DNA from: DASVTU01 sp036387415
GTDB taxonomy: Bacteria > Acidobacteriota > Blastocatellia > Pyrinomonadales > Pyrinomonadaceae
Direction of reading: 5' to 3'
Assembly (NCBI GenBank): GCA_036387415.1
Contig: DASVTU010000033.1
Span: forward strand, 434,001-498,000
DNA length: 64,000 bases
In this document: piece after piece, positions 1 to 9,575 of the stretch
How the letters are laid out: each line of letters starts with the position of its first letter
Numbering within the stretch: the stretch's first letter is position 1
Notes under the pieces: model-generated
What the model saw: only the letters and a program-made list of their open reading frames with translations
Told to the model about the DNA's origin: nothing
The model's database searches: none
Made by a program: the position numbers and the translations under genes

Positions 1-782
1 CTCCCGGCGGCCAGCCAGACATCGCGGGCCCCGCTTCGGCCAACTTCCAAATCATTCCGTTCCTCCAAAGCGGCACGGACACCAACGTCGAAACAACGCC
101 CGGACGCGGCACCTTCGGATTTCAGGGCGTTCCGAATACCGTGGTCGTCTCGCCCGCCAACCAGAACGGTTGGGGATTCTCCGACGACCTGCCGGGCACG
201 GGCACAGGCTCAGGCGGTTTTGAACCCGGCCCCGCCACGCCGCCTTTCGGCGCGGGCAGCGCCTTCCTGACCGTTGACGCTAATGGTCGTCACATACTCG
301 CCACTGCCGCCTACTTCGGCACACGCATGGACGACCTCCTCGCGTTGCTCTACAGCAGTTATCAAGACAACAACTCGAACACGGTCGTCGCCGCTTCGCT
401 TCAGTTCGACATCGACTACGACCTCAACGACGCGGCCACCGCTTATCAGGGGCGACTTGCGTTTGAGCCGTATCTATCGGGAACTGTCCAGCAGAACGTC
501 TGGCAGAATTGGGATGCAAGGGGTGGCAACTGGTACGGCACGCGCACGACCGTGACCGTCAACAACGTCACTGTCGCACAGCCCTGTCAACCCGCAAGTC
601 CGTGCACATGGCAACAGGTGCTCGCTCTGTTCCCCAACGCAGGCGTGCGTAACACCAACACCAGCGCCGTGCTGTTCAAGGTCGGCGGCCCGTGGTCGTC
701 CGGCTTCGATGGCAACATCGACGCCCTCAACATCCGCCACGGCGGCGCGTTAATCAATTACAACTTCGAGCACGTGCCGTAG
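1..782 (+). CDS. Hypothetical protein, C-terminal part (5' end outside window)
   Basis: The reading frame is open from base 3 and stops at 780-782, so about 259 residues of a longer protein are present. A GTG at 141 is an internal codon of this open frame, not a likely start. The sequence is rich in Gly, Ala, Asn, Thr and Pro with alternating hydrophobic residues and two Cys close together (QPCQPASPC), which fits an exported beta-rich protein. It ends in a jelly-roll-like tail (DGNIDALNIRHGGALINYNF), as seen in secreted proteins with LamG/PEP-type domains. I do not recognise a family and no catalytic motif is visible. A strong terminator follows. Confidence is good that it is coding and low on function. 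Confidence 0.75.
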   Translation, partial: PGGQPDIAGPASANFQIIPFLQSGTDTNVETTPGRGTFGFQGVPNTVVVSPANQNGWGFSDDLPGTGTGSGGFEPGPATPPFGAGSAFLTVDANGRHILATAAYFGTRMDDLLALLYSSYQDNNSNTVVAASLQFDIDYDLNDAATAYQGRLAFEPYLSGTVQQNVWQNWDARGGNWYGTRTTVTVNNVTVAQPCQPASPCTWQQVLALFPNAGVRNTNTSAVLFKVGGPWSSGFDGNIDALNIRHGGALINYNFEHVP

Positions 783-811
783 TTTTCCCGCTTCAACCCT
801 AAACCAAGCAA

Positions 812-850
812 GGGGCGCCAGACTTTGACGGTCTGGCGCCCCCTGCTTTT
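812..850 (+). terminator. Rho-independent terminator after the first gene
   Basis: A perfect 12-bp stem (812-823 with 831-842) with a 7-nt loop is followed by CTGCTTTTAT. It lies 30 bp after the stop codon at 782 and separates the partial surface-type gene from the TPR gene. Confidence 0.85.
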
Positions 851-1025
851 ATCTGATAATGCTTTTGCCTGATAGTGCTTTTCCACTCATCGCTCATCAG
901 GCGTTTTCCATCTGCGCCACGATAACTTATAATCAGTCTGCTTCATTAACCGAGGGGCGCACGCGCCGACGACCCCGACACATCGTCACACCCGGATACC
1001 AGCCCGCGAGAGAGAAGGTTCAGAC

Positions 1026-2222
1026 ATGCGTAAAGGCAGGATTGCTTCGTTTTTGGTCGCCGTTGTTTTGGCTGTCGGCCTCGTCGCTCCGTGGACGGCG
1101 CAAGGCTCCACGCTCAGCGATGCAGTGATTGAAATCATCTTCGCCGTTGATACCACGGACGATGCGGAGCAACAAGCCTCCAACGACCAGTCATCCACGG
1201 CGACCACAAAAGCCGCCAGAAAAAATCGCAACAGTCTGGGACGCGCACTCAGCGCATCGTTCCGCGCGCTCGGCAAACTTTTCGGCAGCGGCAAAAAGAA
1301 GCAGACGCCGGACGAAATCGCACACCGTAAGGAACTAGAGAAGCAACGCGAGGATGCCAGAAAAGCCGCCGCACAGGCCGCGCAAATCGCCCGTCAGACG
1401 GCAGAAGATAACCGACGTAAAGAGAAGGAAGAACGCCTGCGCGCGGATAAGAACAACATTGAAGCCGCGCGGCGTCAGCGCGAGGAGCGCGCGAAGGCCG
1501 CACGTCGGGATGATGAGTCGAAATTGCGCGGGGAGGTTTTGCAGAGTGGTCGTTCAGCCGTCGCGCCGCCTCCGCCCGCTGTGTGGAAACCGGTTATCGA
1601 AGGAGTGCCGCGCGATAATCTTTCGCAGGGACGCGCCCTGCTTCGCCACGGCTACGTCAACGAAGCCATCGCGGAACTCTCCATCGCCGCCACCGTCGGG
1701 CCAGAACTAATCGAAGCCAACACGCTGCTCGGCGTCGCACACGACCACATCGGCCAGCATCGACAAGCGCAGGAATATTACGAGCGTGCCTTGAGCGTCG
1801 CGCCCTACAACGCCGAGCTACTTTATAACTTCGGCCATTCGCTCTATCTCGTCGGCGATTTCAATGGCGCGATGAAGCGTCTGAAAGTGGCGGCGCGCGT
1901 CTCGCCCAACGACCCGCGCATCCCCTACAGCACGGGACTCGTTCAAGTGCGACTCGGAAGATATGACGACGCTTTCAAGAGTCTCGCACGCGTCGGCGGC
2001 GACTTCGCCGCACGCATCAAGATGGCGTCGATGCTCGAAGACGCCAATCGTGCCAAAGATGCCATCAAACAGTACGAGGCCGCGCTTCGTCTGGAACCCA
2101 CCGCGCCCATCGCGCTCGAACGTCTCGCCGCACTCTACCAGCGCACCGGACGCCGCAACGAAGCCGAAGCCGTCCGCCGCAACACCGTCAAGCCCCCCGC
2201 GAAACCTGTCACCGGAGGCTAA
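1026..2222 (+). CDS. Exported TPR-repeat protein with charged coiled-coil region
   Basis: 398 residues. The N-terminus is a signal peptide (basic MRKGR, hydrophobic stretch to about residue 22, likely cleavage after AQG). Residues about 55-180 are very rich in Lys, Arg, Glu and Ala and read as a long charged helix or coiled coil. Residues about 195-390 contain tandem TPR units, recognisable by spaced A/G/Y/P positions (for example EAIAELSIAATVGPELIEAN and QEYYERALSVAPYNAELLYN). TPRs mediate protein-protein contacts, so a periplasmic scaffold or assembly role is likely. The start is ATG at 1026 with AGAGAGAAGG about 7 nt upstream. It converges with the sigma-54 activator gene across a heptamer-repeat hairpin. 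Specific partner unknown. Confidence 0.85.
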   Translation: MRKGRIASFLVAVVLAVGLVAPWTAQGSTLSDAVIEIIFAVDTTDDAEQQASNDQSSTATTKAARKNRNSLGRALSASFRALGKLFGSGKKKQTPDEIAHRKELEKQREDARKAAAQAAQIARQTAEDNRRKEKEERLRADKNNIEAARRQREERAKAARRDDESKLRGEVLQSGRSAVAPPPPAVWKPVIEGVPRDNLSQGRALLRHGYVNEAIAELSIAATVGPELIEANTLLGVAHDHIGQHRQAQEYYERALSVAPYNAELLYNFGHSLYLVGDFNGAMKRLKVAARVSPNDPRIPYSTGLVQVRLGRYDDAFKSLARVGGDFAARIKMASMLEDANRAKDAIKQYEAALRLEPTAPIALERLAALYQRTGRRNEAEAVRRNTVKPPAKPVTGG

Positions 2223-2223
2223 T

Positions 2224-2318
2224 CAAGGCAAAGGGTAAAAGGCAAAAGGAGAGAACAGAAATTACTCTGTCTCTCCTTTTTGTTGTTTGAACCTTTGCCT
2301 TTTTACTTTTTCCTTTTA
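2224..2318. repeat. Heptamer-type inverted repeat between convergent genes
   Basis: The left arm is made of degenerate 7-mers (AAAGGCA, AAGGGTA, AAAGGCA, AAAGGAG); the right arm carries the complementary CTCTCCTTTTT...CCTTTGCCTTTTTACTTTTTCC. It sits exactly between the TPR and sigma-54 activator stop codons and could act as a two-way terminator. It belongs to the intergenic repeat family seen through the first 40 kb. Confidence 0.75.
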
Positions 2319-3761
2319 CTGGCGTCGCGTCAGGTTGTAGTCACGCAGGCGGCGGTAGAGCGTCGAGGGTGAGATGCCGAGGACTTCGGCGGTTTTGCCG
2401 CGATGCCAGCCCGTTTGTTCGAGGGCGGCGAGAATTTGTTGACGTTCGACTTCGCGCAGAGGCGTCGGCGTGTTCGGCATGGAACCGTTCGGAGCGACGC
2501 CTGTGCTGTTGCTGTTCATCGACATCATGCCGCCGATGTTGCTGGCCTGCGACGTTGCTCCGAAAGCCGCGTGCGAAGCGTTGGCGATTTCGGGCGGCAA
2601 CTCCTGTACGGTGATGCGTCCCTCGTTGGAGAGAAGGATGGCGCGCTCCAAAGTGTTACGCAACTGGCGTACGTTGCCCGGCCAGTTGTATGTCTTGAGC
2701 GCGGCCAGTGCTTCGGGAGTCAATTCGGGAGGCTGCGCACCGCCGAGTCGTTTGAGCAGATAGTTGGCGAGCGGTTCGATGTCTTCGGGGCGTTCGCGCA
2801 AACTGGGGAGCGAAATCTCGAAGCCGTTGATGCGATAGAGAAGGTCTGCGCGGAAACGACCATCGGCGACGACTTCGTTTAAGTCGCGGTTGGTCGCCGC
2901 CACGATGCGGACGTTGACCTGTACTTTGCGGACTGCGCCGACGCGATAGAAACTGTTGGTTTCGATGGCGCGCAAGAGTTTGGATTGCAGAGGCGAAGGC
3001 AGTTCCGTCACTTCGTCGAGAAAGATGGTGCCGTTGTCGGCGAGTTCCCAGAGGCCGAGCTTGCGCCCCTTCGCGCCGGAGAACGCGCCCGCTTCGTGGC
3101 CGAAAAGTTCCGATTCAAGCAGCGATTCCTGAATCGCCGCGCAGTTGAGGTCGATGAAAGAGCCTTCGGCGCGACGCGACAGACGATGAATCGCCTGCGC
3201 GATTAACTCCTTGCCTGTCCCCGACTCACCCGTAATCAACACGGAAGCGTCCGAAGGCGCGACGCGTTCCACGAGTCGCATTACTTCGCGGATGGCATCG
3301 GAGACGTAGATAATTTCGGGCGTTTCGCTGGTGCGCGCCAGTTGTGCGCGTAAGCGTTGATTATCGACGCGCAGACGACGCTTCTCCGCCGCCTGTTTGA
3401 CGAGCGCGTCGAGTTCGGCGATGCGATAGGGTTTCGAGAGATAGTCGTACGCGCCGAGCTTCATCGCTTCGATGGCCGTCTCGACCGTGGCATGGCCTGT
3501 GAGCATGATGACTTCGGGCGGGTTGGGACGTTGAAAGACGCGTCGCAGGAGTTCCATGCCGTCCATGCGCGGCATGTTGATGTCGGTCAGGAGCACATCG
3601 ACGTTGCTCTCCTCCAACAACTTCAACGCCGCTTCACCGTCGGTCGCCGCGCGCACATCGTGTCCCAAACGTTGAAGCTCTTTCTGAATGACCAGACGCA
3701 AATTCGCTTCGTCTTCGGCGACGAGGATTCTCGCGGGTTGGGGTGCAATCGTCTCACTCAA
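2316..3761 (-). CDS. Sigma-54-dependent response regulator (NtrC family)
   Basis: 481 residues in the normal NtrC layout. A receiver domain covers about residues 10-125, with acceptor Asp in LLTDINMPRMDG and the switch Lys in LSKPY. The AAA+ domain covers about 150-385 with Walker A GESGTGKE, Walker B-region IFLDEV, and the sigma-54 contact loop GAFSGAK, where Ser replaces the usual Thr of GAFTGA. A Fis-type HTH is at the end (GKTAEVLGISPSTLYRRLRDY). It should activate sigma-54 promoters on phosphorylation. It starts 6 nt after the stop of the histidine kinase gene, its obvious partner. The target operon is not visible. Confidence 0.95.
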   Translation of the reverse strand: MSETIAPQPARILVAEDEANLRLVIQKELQRLGHDVRAATDGEAALKLLEESNVDVLLTDINMPRMDGMELLRRVFQRPNPPEVIMLTGHATVETAIEAMKLGAYDYLSKPYRIAELDALVKQAAEKRRLRVDNQRLRAQLARTSETPEIIYVSDAIREVMRLVERVAPSDASVLITGESGTGKELIAQAIHRLSRRAEGSFIDLNCAAIQESLLESELFGHEAGAFSGAKGRKLGLWELADNGTIFLDEVTELPSPLQSKLLRAIETNSFYRVGAVRKVQVNVRIVAATNRDLNEVVADGRFRADLLYRINGFEISLPSLRERPEDIEPLANYLLKRLGGAQPPELTPEALAALKTYNWPGNVRQLRNTLERAILLSNEGRITVQELPPEIANASHAAFGATSQASNIGGMMSMNSNSTGVAPNGSMPNTPTPLREVERQQILAALEQTGWHRGKTAEVLGISPSTLYRRLRDYNLTRRQ

Positions 3762-3767
3762 GCTGCT

Positions 3768-5816
3768 TCAGTCTCCGTCACGAAAGGTTGCGGGCAGAGT
3801 GACTGTGAAAGTCGTCCCGCGTCCCACGGTCGATTCGACGCCGATGCGTCCGCCGTGCTCTGTAACAATACCATAACAGACGGCTAAGCCAAGTCCTGTC
3901 CCGCGCCCGACATCCTTTGTGGTGAAGAAGGGGTCGAAGATTTTCGGGAGATTCTCCTGCGCGATGCCGATTCCTGTGTCCGAAACTTCAATTAGGACGC
4001 TCGCGCCGTCGCCGCGTCGCGCACGAAGCGTCAGCGTCCCGCCCTGCGGCATCGCGTCAATCGCATTCTCCGACAGAGTAATCACCGCCTGCTGCAACTG
4101 TCCTTCGTCGCCTAAGACCTGCAAGTCGCGGTCGTCCGCCTCGACGTGAATCTCTACGCGCTCGCCGCGACGTTGATGGATGAGCAGACGCGCGGCGAGT
4201 TCGAGCACGTCGGCGATGAAGACGGGCGCGTGTCGTCCGGCGCGTGCGCGGCTGAAATCGAGAAGGCCGTTGGTAATCTGCTTGCAGCGAAACGCCTCGC
4301 TGCGAATCAACTGAAGATAATCGCACAGGTCGTCAACCTCCTGCGACGCGCCGTAGGTGCCTTCCGCGACGCGCGACTCCAACGCTTCGGCGCACGCCGA
4401 AATCGTCGCCAGCGGATTGTTTATTTCGTGCACGACGCCCGCCGCGAGTCGTCCGACCGCCGCCAACTTCTCCGAACGCGCCACCGCACGATTCGCTTCG
4501 ACGCGCGCCGTGATGTCTTCGCCCACCGTGATGACGTGCGAAACTTCGCCCGCCTCGTCACGCATCGGAACTTTGCTCACCAGCCAATGACGATTCTCGC
4601 CATCCTTCGTCGTCGTCTCCTGTTCGATACGCTCGATGCGTCCCGTCTCAAAAGCGCGTCGGAATTCGCGTTCAAGAATCTCGCGTGGCTGGCGCGTCAG
4701 GACGCCGAAAATATTGCGCCCCATCACGTCGTTGCGTGGGATACCCTGCCCGCCGAGTTCGCGGTTACGGTTCCATGCGACGACGCGGTAATCCCGGTCA
4801 ATCGCGTAGAGCGAGACGGGCAGGCTGTCGATAATCGCCTCGGTGAAACGTCTCTGCGCTACCGCTTCGGCGGTGCGATGCTCGACCTCTCTGGCGAGCG
4901 TCACGGACGACGAACGCGCCGCCTCGTACAACGCAGAGATGCGCGCCGCAAGCGACGCCTGTTGCGCCGCCGCATCGACGAGGCGGCTCTCTGTCTCGCC
5001 GCAATCCGCGCCGTCGTCGAATGCCACAACTAACGCGCCGAGCGCGCGCCCCTCGAAACGAAGCGGCGCGACGTACTCAAGCGCATGCCCGTCTTCACGA
5101 AGGAAAAACTGCGATTTATCTCCCATACGCACCGACGCCTGCGGCGACGTGTCGAGCCACTTTTGCAGTTCATCGAGGCGCAATAGCGACGCCCCTTCAG
5201 CACTCCCTTCACGGTCAAACACGCACGTCGCCATCTCGCCGCCGTCTGCGTTCGCCTGCACAGTCGCCGCGCACAGAACAGCGTTCGCGCCCTCGTAAGT
5301 TGCGCCCGCCACGCGTCGCACCACTTGAAGCGGTTCAAGCGCATGCAGGAGTCCGCGCCCTAAATCGGCTAAGAATCCCAGTTCACGATTGCTGCCTTCG
5401 AGCGCGCGTTCGCGCTCGGCGGCTTCCAGATGCGCGCCGACGCGTGAGACGAGTTCGCGCGCCGTCGAAGGTTTGACGACGAAATCGTCCGCTCCCGCAG
5501 CAAACGCTTCGACCTTCTGCTCCTCGTCGTCGTGCGACGAGATGATGATGACAGGGATGTTCTTGGTCGCTGCCTGTGCACGCAGCAGGCGACACAACGC
5601 GAGACCGTTGATGCCCGGCAATTCGATGTCGAGCATAATCAGGTCGCAACGTTCCTGATGCAGTTTGCGGAGCGCGGACGGCGCATCGGCGGCATTGAGC
5701 ACGCGATGTCCTTCGTCTTCAAACGTGCGACGAAGGAAACGACGCATTCGTGCATCGTCGTCAACGACGAGAAGCGTACTGGTTCTGTTGGAAACCAAGG
5801 GAGGAGCCAAAGACAT
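3768..5816 (-). CDS. Histidine kinase with N-terminal receiver domain (REC-GAF-PAS-HisKA-HATPase)
   Basis: I place the start at ATG 5816 because GAGG lies about 9 nt upstream and the frame then opens with the receiver domain; a GTG at 5873 would add 19 unlike residues. In order: receiver (LLVVDDD, acceptor Asp in IMLDIELPG, Lys in VVKPS), a GAF-like region (about 135-310), a PAS domain (ITVGEDITAR at its end), HisKA with phospho-acceptor His in AAGVVHEINNP, and HATPase_c with N box SENAIDAMP, DTGIGI and GTGLGLAVCYG. No membrane segment is seen, so it is a cytosolic sensor. It is co-transcribed with the downstream sigma-54 activator. The signal is unknown. Confidence 0.93.
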   Translation of the reverse strand: MSLAPPLVSNRTSTLLVVDDDARMRRFLRRTFEDEGHRVLNAADAPSALRKLHQERCDLIMLDIELPGINGLALCRLLRAQAATKNIPVIIISSHDDEEQKVEAFAAGADDFVVKPSTARELVSRVGAHLEAAERERALEGSNRELGFLADLGRGLLHALEPLQVVRRVAGATYEGANAVLCAATVQANADGGEMATCVFDREGSAEGASLLRLDELQKWLDTSPQASVRMGDKSQFFLREDGHALEYVAPLRFEGRALGALVVAFDDGADCGETESRLVDAAAQQASLAARISALYEAARSSSVTLAREVEHRTAEAVAQRRFTEAIIDSLPVSLYAIDRDYRVVAWNRNRELGGQGIPRNDVMGRNIFGVLTRQPREILEREFRRAFETGRIERIEQETTTKDGENRHWLVSKVPMRDEAGEVSHVITVGEDITARVEANRAVARSEKLAAVGRLAAGVVHEINNPLATISACAEALESRVAEGTYGASQEVDDLCDYLQLIRSEAFRCKQITNGLLDFSRARAGRHAPVFIADVLELAARLLIHQRRGERVEIHVEADDRDLQVLGDEGQLQQAVITLSENAIDAMPQGGTLTLRARRGDGASVLIEVSDTGIGIAQENLPKIFDPFFTTKDVGRGTGLGLAVCYGIVTEHGGRIGVESTVGRGTTFTVTLPATFRDGD

Positions 5817-5980
5817 GCATGCAATCCTCGGAAGCCGGAACGGCGACGCAGGTCTCGGAGGGAAGCCCTGCACCTTTCAAGCCCCTTTAATTCAATCATG
5901 CGCTCCCTCCCCTCCGTTGCGGACGAGAAAGACACGCCTCTTAAAGATTGAAAGCTAACGGGCGAGGAAAGTCAAGAAAC

Positions 5981-6067
5981 AGTAAGCAGTAAGCAGAGAG
6001 CAGTGTGCAGTAGAAAGAACACGAAGAGTGCTTTCTACTGCACACTGCTCTCTGCTTACTGCTTACT
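5981..6067. repeat. Perfect 37-bp heptamer-based inverted repeat
   Basis: Arms 5981-6017 and 6031-6067 are perfectly complementary with a 13-nt loop. The left arm is built of 7-mers (AGTAAGC, AGTAAGC, AGAGAGC, AGTGTGC, AGTAGAA). It sits downstream of the HD-GYP/GGDEF gene (minus strand), whose stop codon is at 6069, and would form a very strong hairpin in that transcript. Confidence 0.9.
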
Positions 6068-6068
6068 T

Positions 6069-8606
6069 TTAGTTAATCGCTGTGGAGGCTAGGTCGTCCG
6101 TGTTGAGTGGAAGTGTGTTGTCGGGTTCGGTGGCGCGGGTCTGTTGTTTATGGTCGGATTTGACTGAGTACATGGCTTTGTCGGCGGCGATGATAAGTTG
6201 GTCGAGTGTGTCGCCGTGGACGCCGTAGCTGGCTGCGCCGACGCTGATGCCGACGCGCGCGTGTTTGCCGGGAGCGAGGCGGAGCGTGAAAGTCGAGACG
6301 GCCTTTTCGATGCGTTCGCAGAGTTCGGCAACCTGTTCGGTGGTCGTATCCTGCACGATGGCGACAAACTCGTCGCCCGCATAGCGCGCGAGAAAATCAT
6401 ACTCGCGCAGTTGCGCCTGAAGGATACGCGCCATTTCGCGCAACATCTGGTCGCCCGCCTTGTGGCCGAAGGTATCGTTGACCTGCTTGAAGTCGTCGAG
6501 GTCGAGCATGATGACCTGGAAGGGACGACGTGCACGACGTGCGCGTGCGGCCTCCTGCTCGAAACGGAGAAGCATGGCGCGACCGTTCGGAAGTCCTGTG
6601 AGCGTATCGGTCAGCGCATTCGATTCCGCTTGCGCGTGGTCAATCGCGTTGGCAAGCGCGTCCGAAGCGAGCCGCACGATGGTATCAAGCAGACGCAAGT
6701 GGTCGTCAGTGTAGCGGCGCGCGTCCTTTGCGTAGACGGCGAGCACGCCGAGGATACGTTCATCTTTAACGAGCGGCAACGCGGCCATCGAACGATACTC
6801 GTCGCCTTCACTCAGCTTGACATCCAAAAAGTCGAGCATGGGGTCGAGTTGGCTGACGGGGCGACGGTTCGCCAGCACGAATCCCACTACGCCTTCGCCC
6901 GGAGCGATGTGGCGTTCGTGTAAGGCTTCCCTGTTCAGCCCGGCGACGTGCGCCGTAGTCGCATAGCCTTTCGTTTCGTCGTAGAGATAGACGGCGCAAG
7001 TGTCAAACGGAACGATGTGGCCGACCTTGTTGACGAGCACCGAGACTGTATCTTCGATGTCGAGCGACGAGCCGAATGTACTCGCGATTTCGTAGAGCGC
7101 GTAGACTTCGCGGTGCGCGTTCTTAATCTGTTCGAGATAGGCGGGACGCATCGCCGCGCGCTGCGTGGCGAGCGACGCGTTGCCCTGTTGATACGCGGAG
7201 ACGGGTGCGTCCGTCTCAATCAGCGCGCGCGGTTCACACTCTTCGTTGGTGAAGCCGTGTTCGTTGAGGCCGAGCGCGGCAATCTCTTCTTCAAACTCCG
7301 GCAGGTGTTGGAGAAAAAGGTTAACGATGTCGGGGTCGAAGTGTGCGCCCGCCCCGCGCAGCAAGAGCGCGCCCGCCTCCTCGCGCGACATGCCGCGACG
7401 ATACGGGCGGTCTTCGCGCACCGAGTCGAAGCAATCGACGACGGAGAGGATGCGCGCCGTGAGTGGTATCGCGTCGCCCTTCAAGCCGTCGGGGTATCCT
7501 TCGCCGTCCCAACGCTCATGATGTGAGCGCACAATCGGCACGACCGGATAAGGAAAGTTGACGCGTTCAAGTATCTGCGCGCCGACGAGCGTGTGAATCT
7601 TCATACGCTCAAACTCGGCGGGCGTCAGTTTGCCGGGCTTGTTTAAGATGTGGTCGGGGACAGCGAGTTTGCCAATGTCGTGAAGGAGCGCACCGGCTCC
7701 GAGCGCCTTGATTTCGCTCGCAGAGAGTCCCATCAGTTCGCCCATGCGCGCCGTGTAGAGTTGGACGCGGCGGATGTGGCAATGCGTCGTCTGGTCTTTG
7801 GCGTCGATGGCGGTGGCGAGTGCTTCGACGGTCGCCAGATGAATGCGACTAATCTCGGCGGCTTCGCGCGTCTTTTCGTTGACGCGCTCGAAGTAAGTTT
7901 TGTAGGTCGCGTAGGTCGCGGCGATAATCGGCCCGCTCAGAAGGACGTAGAGCAGCCCGAAGTTTTTAATAGCTTCGTAGACCAACCCTGCGACAATCGC
8001 GCCCGCGAAGTAAGTCCATGCCGTCCAGAGATAGCCGTCGCGCCAGCAATCCCAGACCGAGCGGCAACTCTTCAGGGCATAGAAGGTGGCGGCCAATCCG
8101 CCGTTGACGAGATACTGTACAAGCGACATGACGATAAGTGGAATGATGAGACTGTCGAGGTCAAGCGGCGTCGATGTTCCGACCGTTTGGAGTTCGAGGC
8201 CGTTTACGGCGGCGAGCGTGCTGTAAAAAGCGTTGGCCGACGCAAATACGGTGACGCTCATGATGGCGGTTGAAATCAGTCGCGTCGTTGTGCGTTTGCT
8301 GGTGCGGACGGCGCTGCTCAGCGAATCGACGACGCCGAGCAGGATGGCGGCAGGGACGCCGAGAAAGATTGCGCCGAGGAAGATAAACGCATCGGCCACC
8401 GTTAGGGTCGAAAACGTGTTCGGCATGCGGAGCGGGCGAATACTGGAAACCACGACGAGGCTCGCCAGCACCAGTAGTTGCGCCCACGCGACGGGCGTGA
8501 GAAAGAGACACTCGTACAAAGCCCACATCGCTGCCAGCGTCCCGGCAACGACCAACACGCACCAGTAAGCTCTGGTTGCGCGGTTGTAATCCGACATGTC
8601 TATCAT
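6069..8606 (-). CDS. Membrane c-di-GMP protein: MASE-like, HD-GYP, GAF and GGDEF domains
   Basis: About 845 residues. The first 240 hold some seven hydrophobic segments (a MASE-like sensor). An HD-GYP phosphodiesterase domain follows, with LLHDIGKLAVPD, SHHERWDGEGYPDG and a full set of metal-ligand His/Asp. Next is a GAF domain (ALYEIASTFGSSLDIEDT) and a C-terminal GGDEF domain with DTLTGLPNGR, LDLDDFKQVND and the signature RYAGDEF, an active-looking AGDEF variant. It could thus both make and degrade cyclic-di-GMP. I chose ATG 8606, with GGGAGG 11 nt upstream; GTG 8633 is an alternative. The gene stands alone, followed by a 37-bp hairpin. Confidence 0.93.
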   Translation of the reverse strand: MIDMSDYNRATRAYWCVLVVAGTLAAMWALYECLFLTPVAWAQLLVLASLVVVSSIRPLRMPNTFSTLTVADAFIFLGAIFLGVPAAILLGVVDSLSSAVRTSKRTTTRLISTAIMSVTVFASANAFYSTLAAVNGLELQTVGTSTPLDLDSLIIPLIVMSLVQYLVNGGLAATFYALKSCRSVWDCWRDGYLWTAWTYFAGAIVAGLVYEAIKNFGLLYVLLSGPIIAATYATYKTYFERVNEKTREAAEISRIHLATVEALATAIDAKDQTTHCHIRRVQLYTARMGELMGLSASEIKALGAGALLHDIGKLAVPDHILNKPGKLTPAEFERMKIHTLVGAQILERVNFPYPVVPIVRSHHERWDGEGYPDGLKGDAIPLTARILSVVDCFDSVREDRPYRRGMSREEAGALLLRGAGAHFDPDIVNLFLQHLPEFEEEIAALGLNEHGFTNEECEPRALIETDAPVSAYQQGNASLATQRAAMRPAYLEQIKNAHREVYALYEIASTFGSSLDIEDTVSVLVNKVGHIVPFDTCAVYLYDETKGYATTAHVAGLNREALHERHIAPGEGVVGFVLANRRPVSQLDPMLDFLDVKLSEGDEYRSMAALPLVKDERILGVLAVYAKDARRYTDDHLRLLDTIVRLASDALANAIDHAQAESNALTDTLTGLPNGRAMLLRFEQEAARARRARRPFQVIMLDLDDFKQVNDTFGHKAGDQMLREMARILQAQLREYDFLARYAGDEFVAIVQDTTTEQVAELCERIEKAVSTFTLRLAPGKHARVGISVGAASYGVHGDTLDQLIIAADKAMYSVKSDHKQQTRATEPDNTLPLNTDDLASTAIN

Positions 8607-9575
8607 CTGACCCGCGTCCTCCCGCCAGCCCACCTGACTGGCTTCAGAAGCTACAGCTAATCAAAAAACTCCCGTTCATCAAAAATCCATCGATGCGACA
8701 TCGAATGCCATTTGCATAAGCGTCGTTTCCGGCATTAGCACTCGCTTCGCACGCGCGACGCCTCATGCTTTCTCACACGACGCGTCGCGCTTTCCGTCGC
8801 ATTGCCCGTCGCAATGGCACATGTCCGTGAGCGTTGCTTGCGTCGATGCGTCTGTCGCATATCGCATGTACGGTTCGGAGGTGTTGCGTTCCGAAAACTT
8901 TTGCCGTGAACGTCGATGCGTCGAAATGGGTTGCGGCTTGATGTCTTCAAAAAACTTTTGAAGGCGCGTGTGAAGGCGACGGATGAAAAAAGACCGTCGC
9001 TGAAAGTGTTCGCCGGGAGCAACTCGGTCTGCACTTTCAGCGACGGAGGGGGCAAGGGCGGGTCGTGGCACTTCCCGCCTTGGGGGTGAGAATCATCCGA
9101 GAAGCATTTGGCAGATGCTTCTCCCTCGCGCGTCCGTATTGTCAAACTGGTCGCGGCTTTACGAACCCAGTGCGGTGAGTTCGCGAAGCGCGTGAAGCGC
9201 CTCTGCAAGCCGCGCACGTTTCCTTTAACAACCCGCGTGCCGCACCGCGCTCGTACGCTCAAAACGCATAAAACCCTTGATAAAAGCTCGTTTTTGAGAA
9301 AACTGCTGCTTCCGACCAGCCGTGTTTGAGAGCGCATCAATCAACATGACACGTCAAAGTGATAGCCCGGTCAGAATGCGACTCATGAAGGTTAGTTGAA
9401 GATCAAAGTGCGTTTGAAGCGCATTGAATTTGCTGACGTGAATCGTCGTGCGAGTCGATAATGTCAACGCCGCGAAGCTGTCGATTGACAAGAAGCGCGG
9501 CGCGAGCGCAATCTTTGTGCACATCTTTTCATCAATCATTATTTAGTTTGAAGATGCGAGAGCGAGGCACGTAGG
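8607..9575. other. Gene-poor stretch of about 970 bp
   Basis: I see no convincing protein gene. Long frames on the minus strand (8735-9340) have no protein-like composition. The stretch contains a strong minus-strand terminator (8985-9046), a 9-bp hairpin at 9099-9123 (GAGAAGCAT/ATGCTTCTC), two copies of CGTCGATGCGTC near 8842 and 8913, and GC-rich self-complementary sequence around 9180-9250. A non-coding RNA on the minus strand ending at the terminator is possible. Confidence 0.5.
8985..9046 (-). terminator. Orphan rho-independent terminator on the minus strand
   Basis: Arms 8994-9008 and 9032-9046 form a perfect 15-bp stem with a 23-nt loop. Reading the minus strand, the stem is followed by TCTTTTTTC. 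No protein gene lies upstream on that strand before 9575, so it may end an untranslated RNA. Confidence 0.65.

Noticed and set aside
8735..9340. 201-codon minus-strand frame in the gene-poor stretch
   Set aside because: Composition is not protein-like (runs of Arg, Ser, Thr without hydrophobic core) and it reads through the terminator hairpin at 8985-9046.
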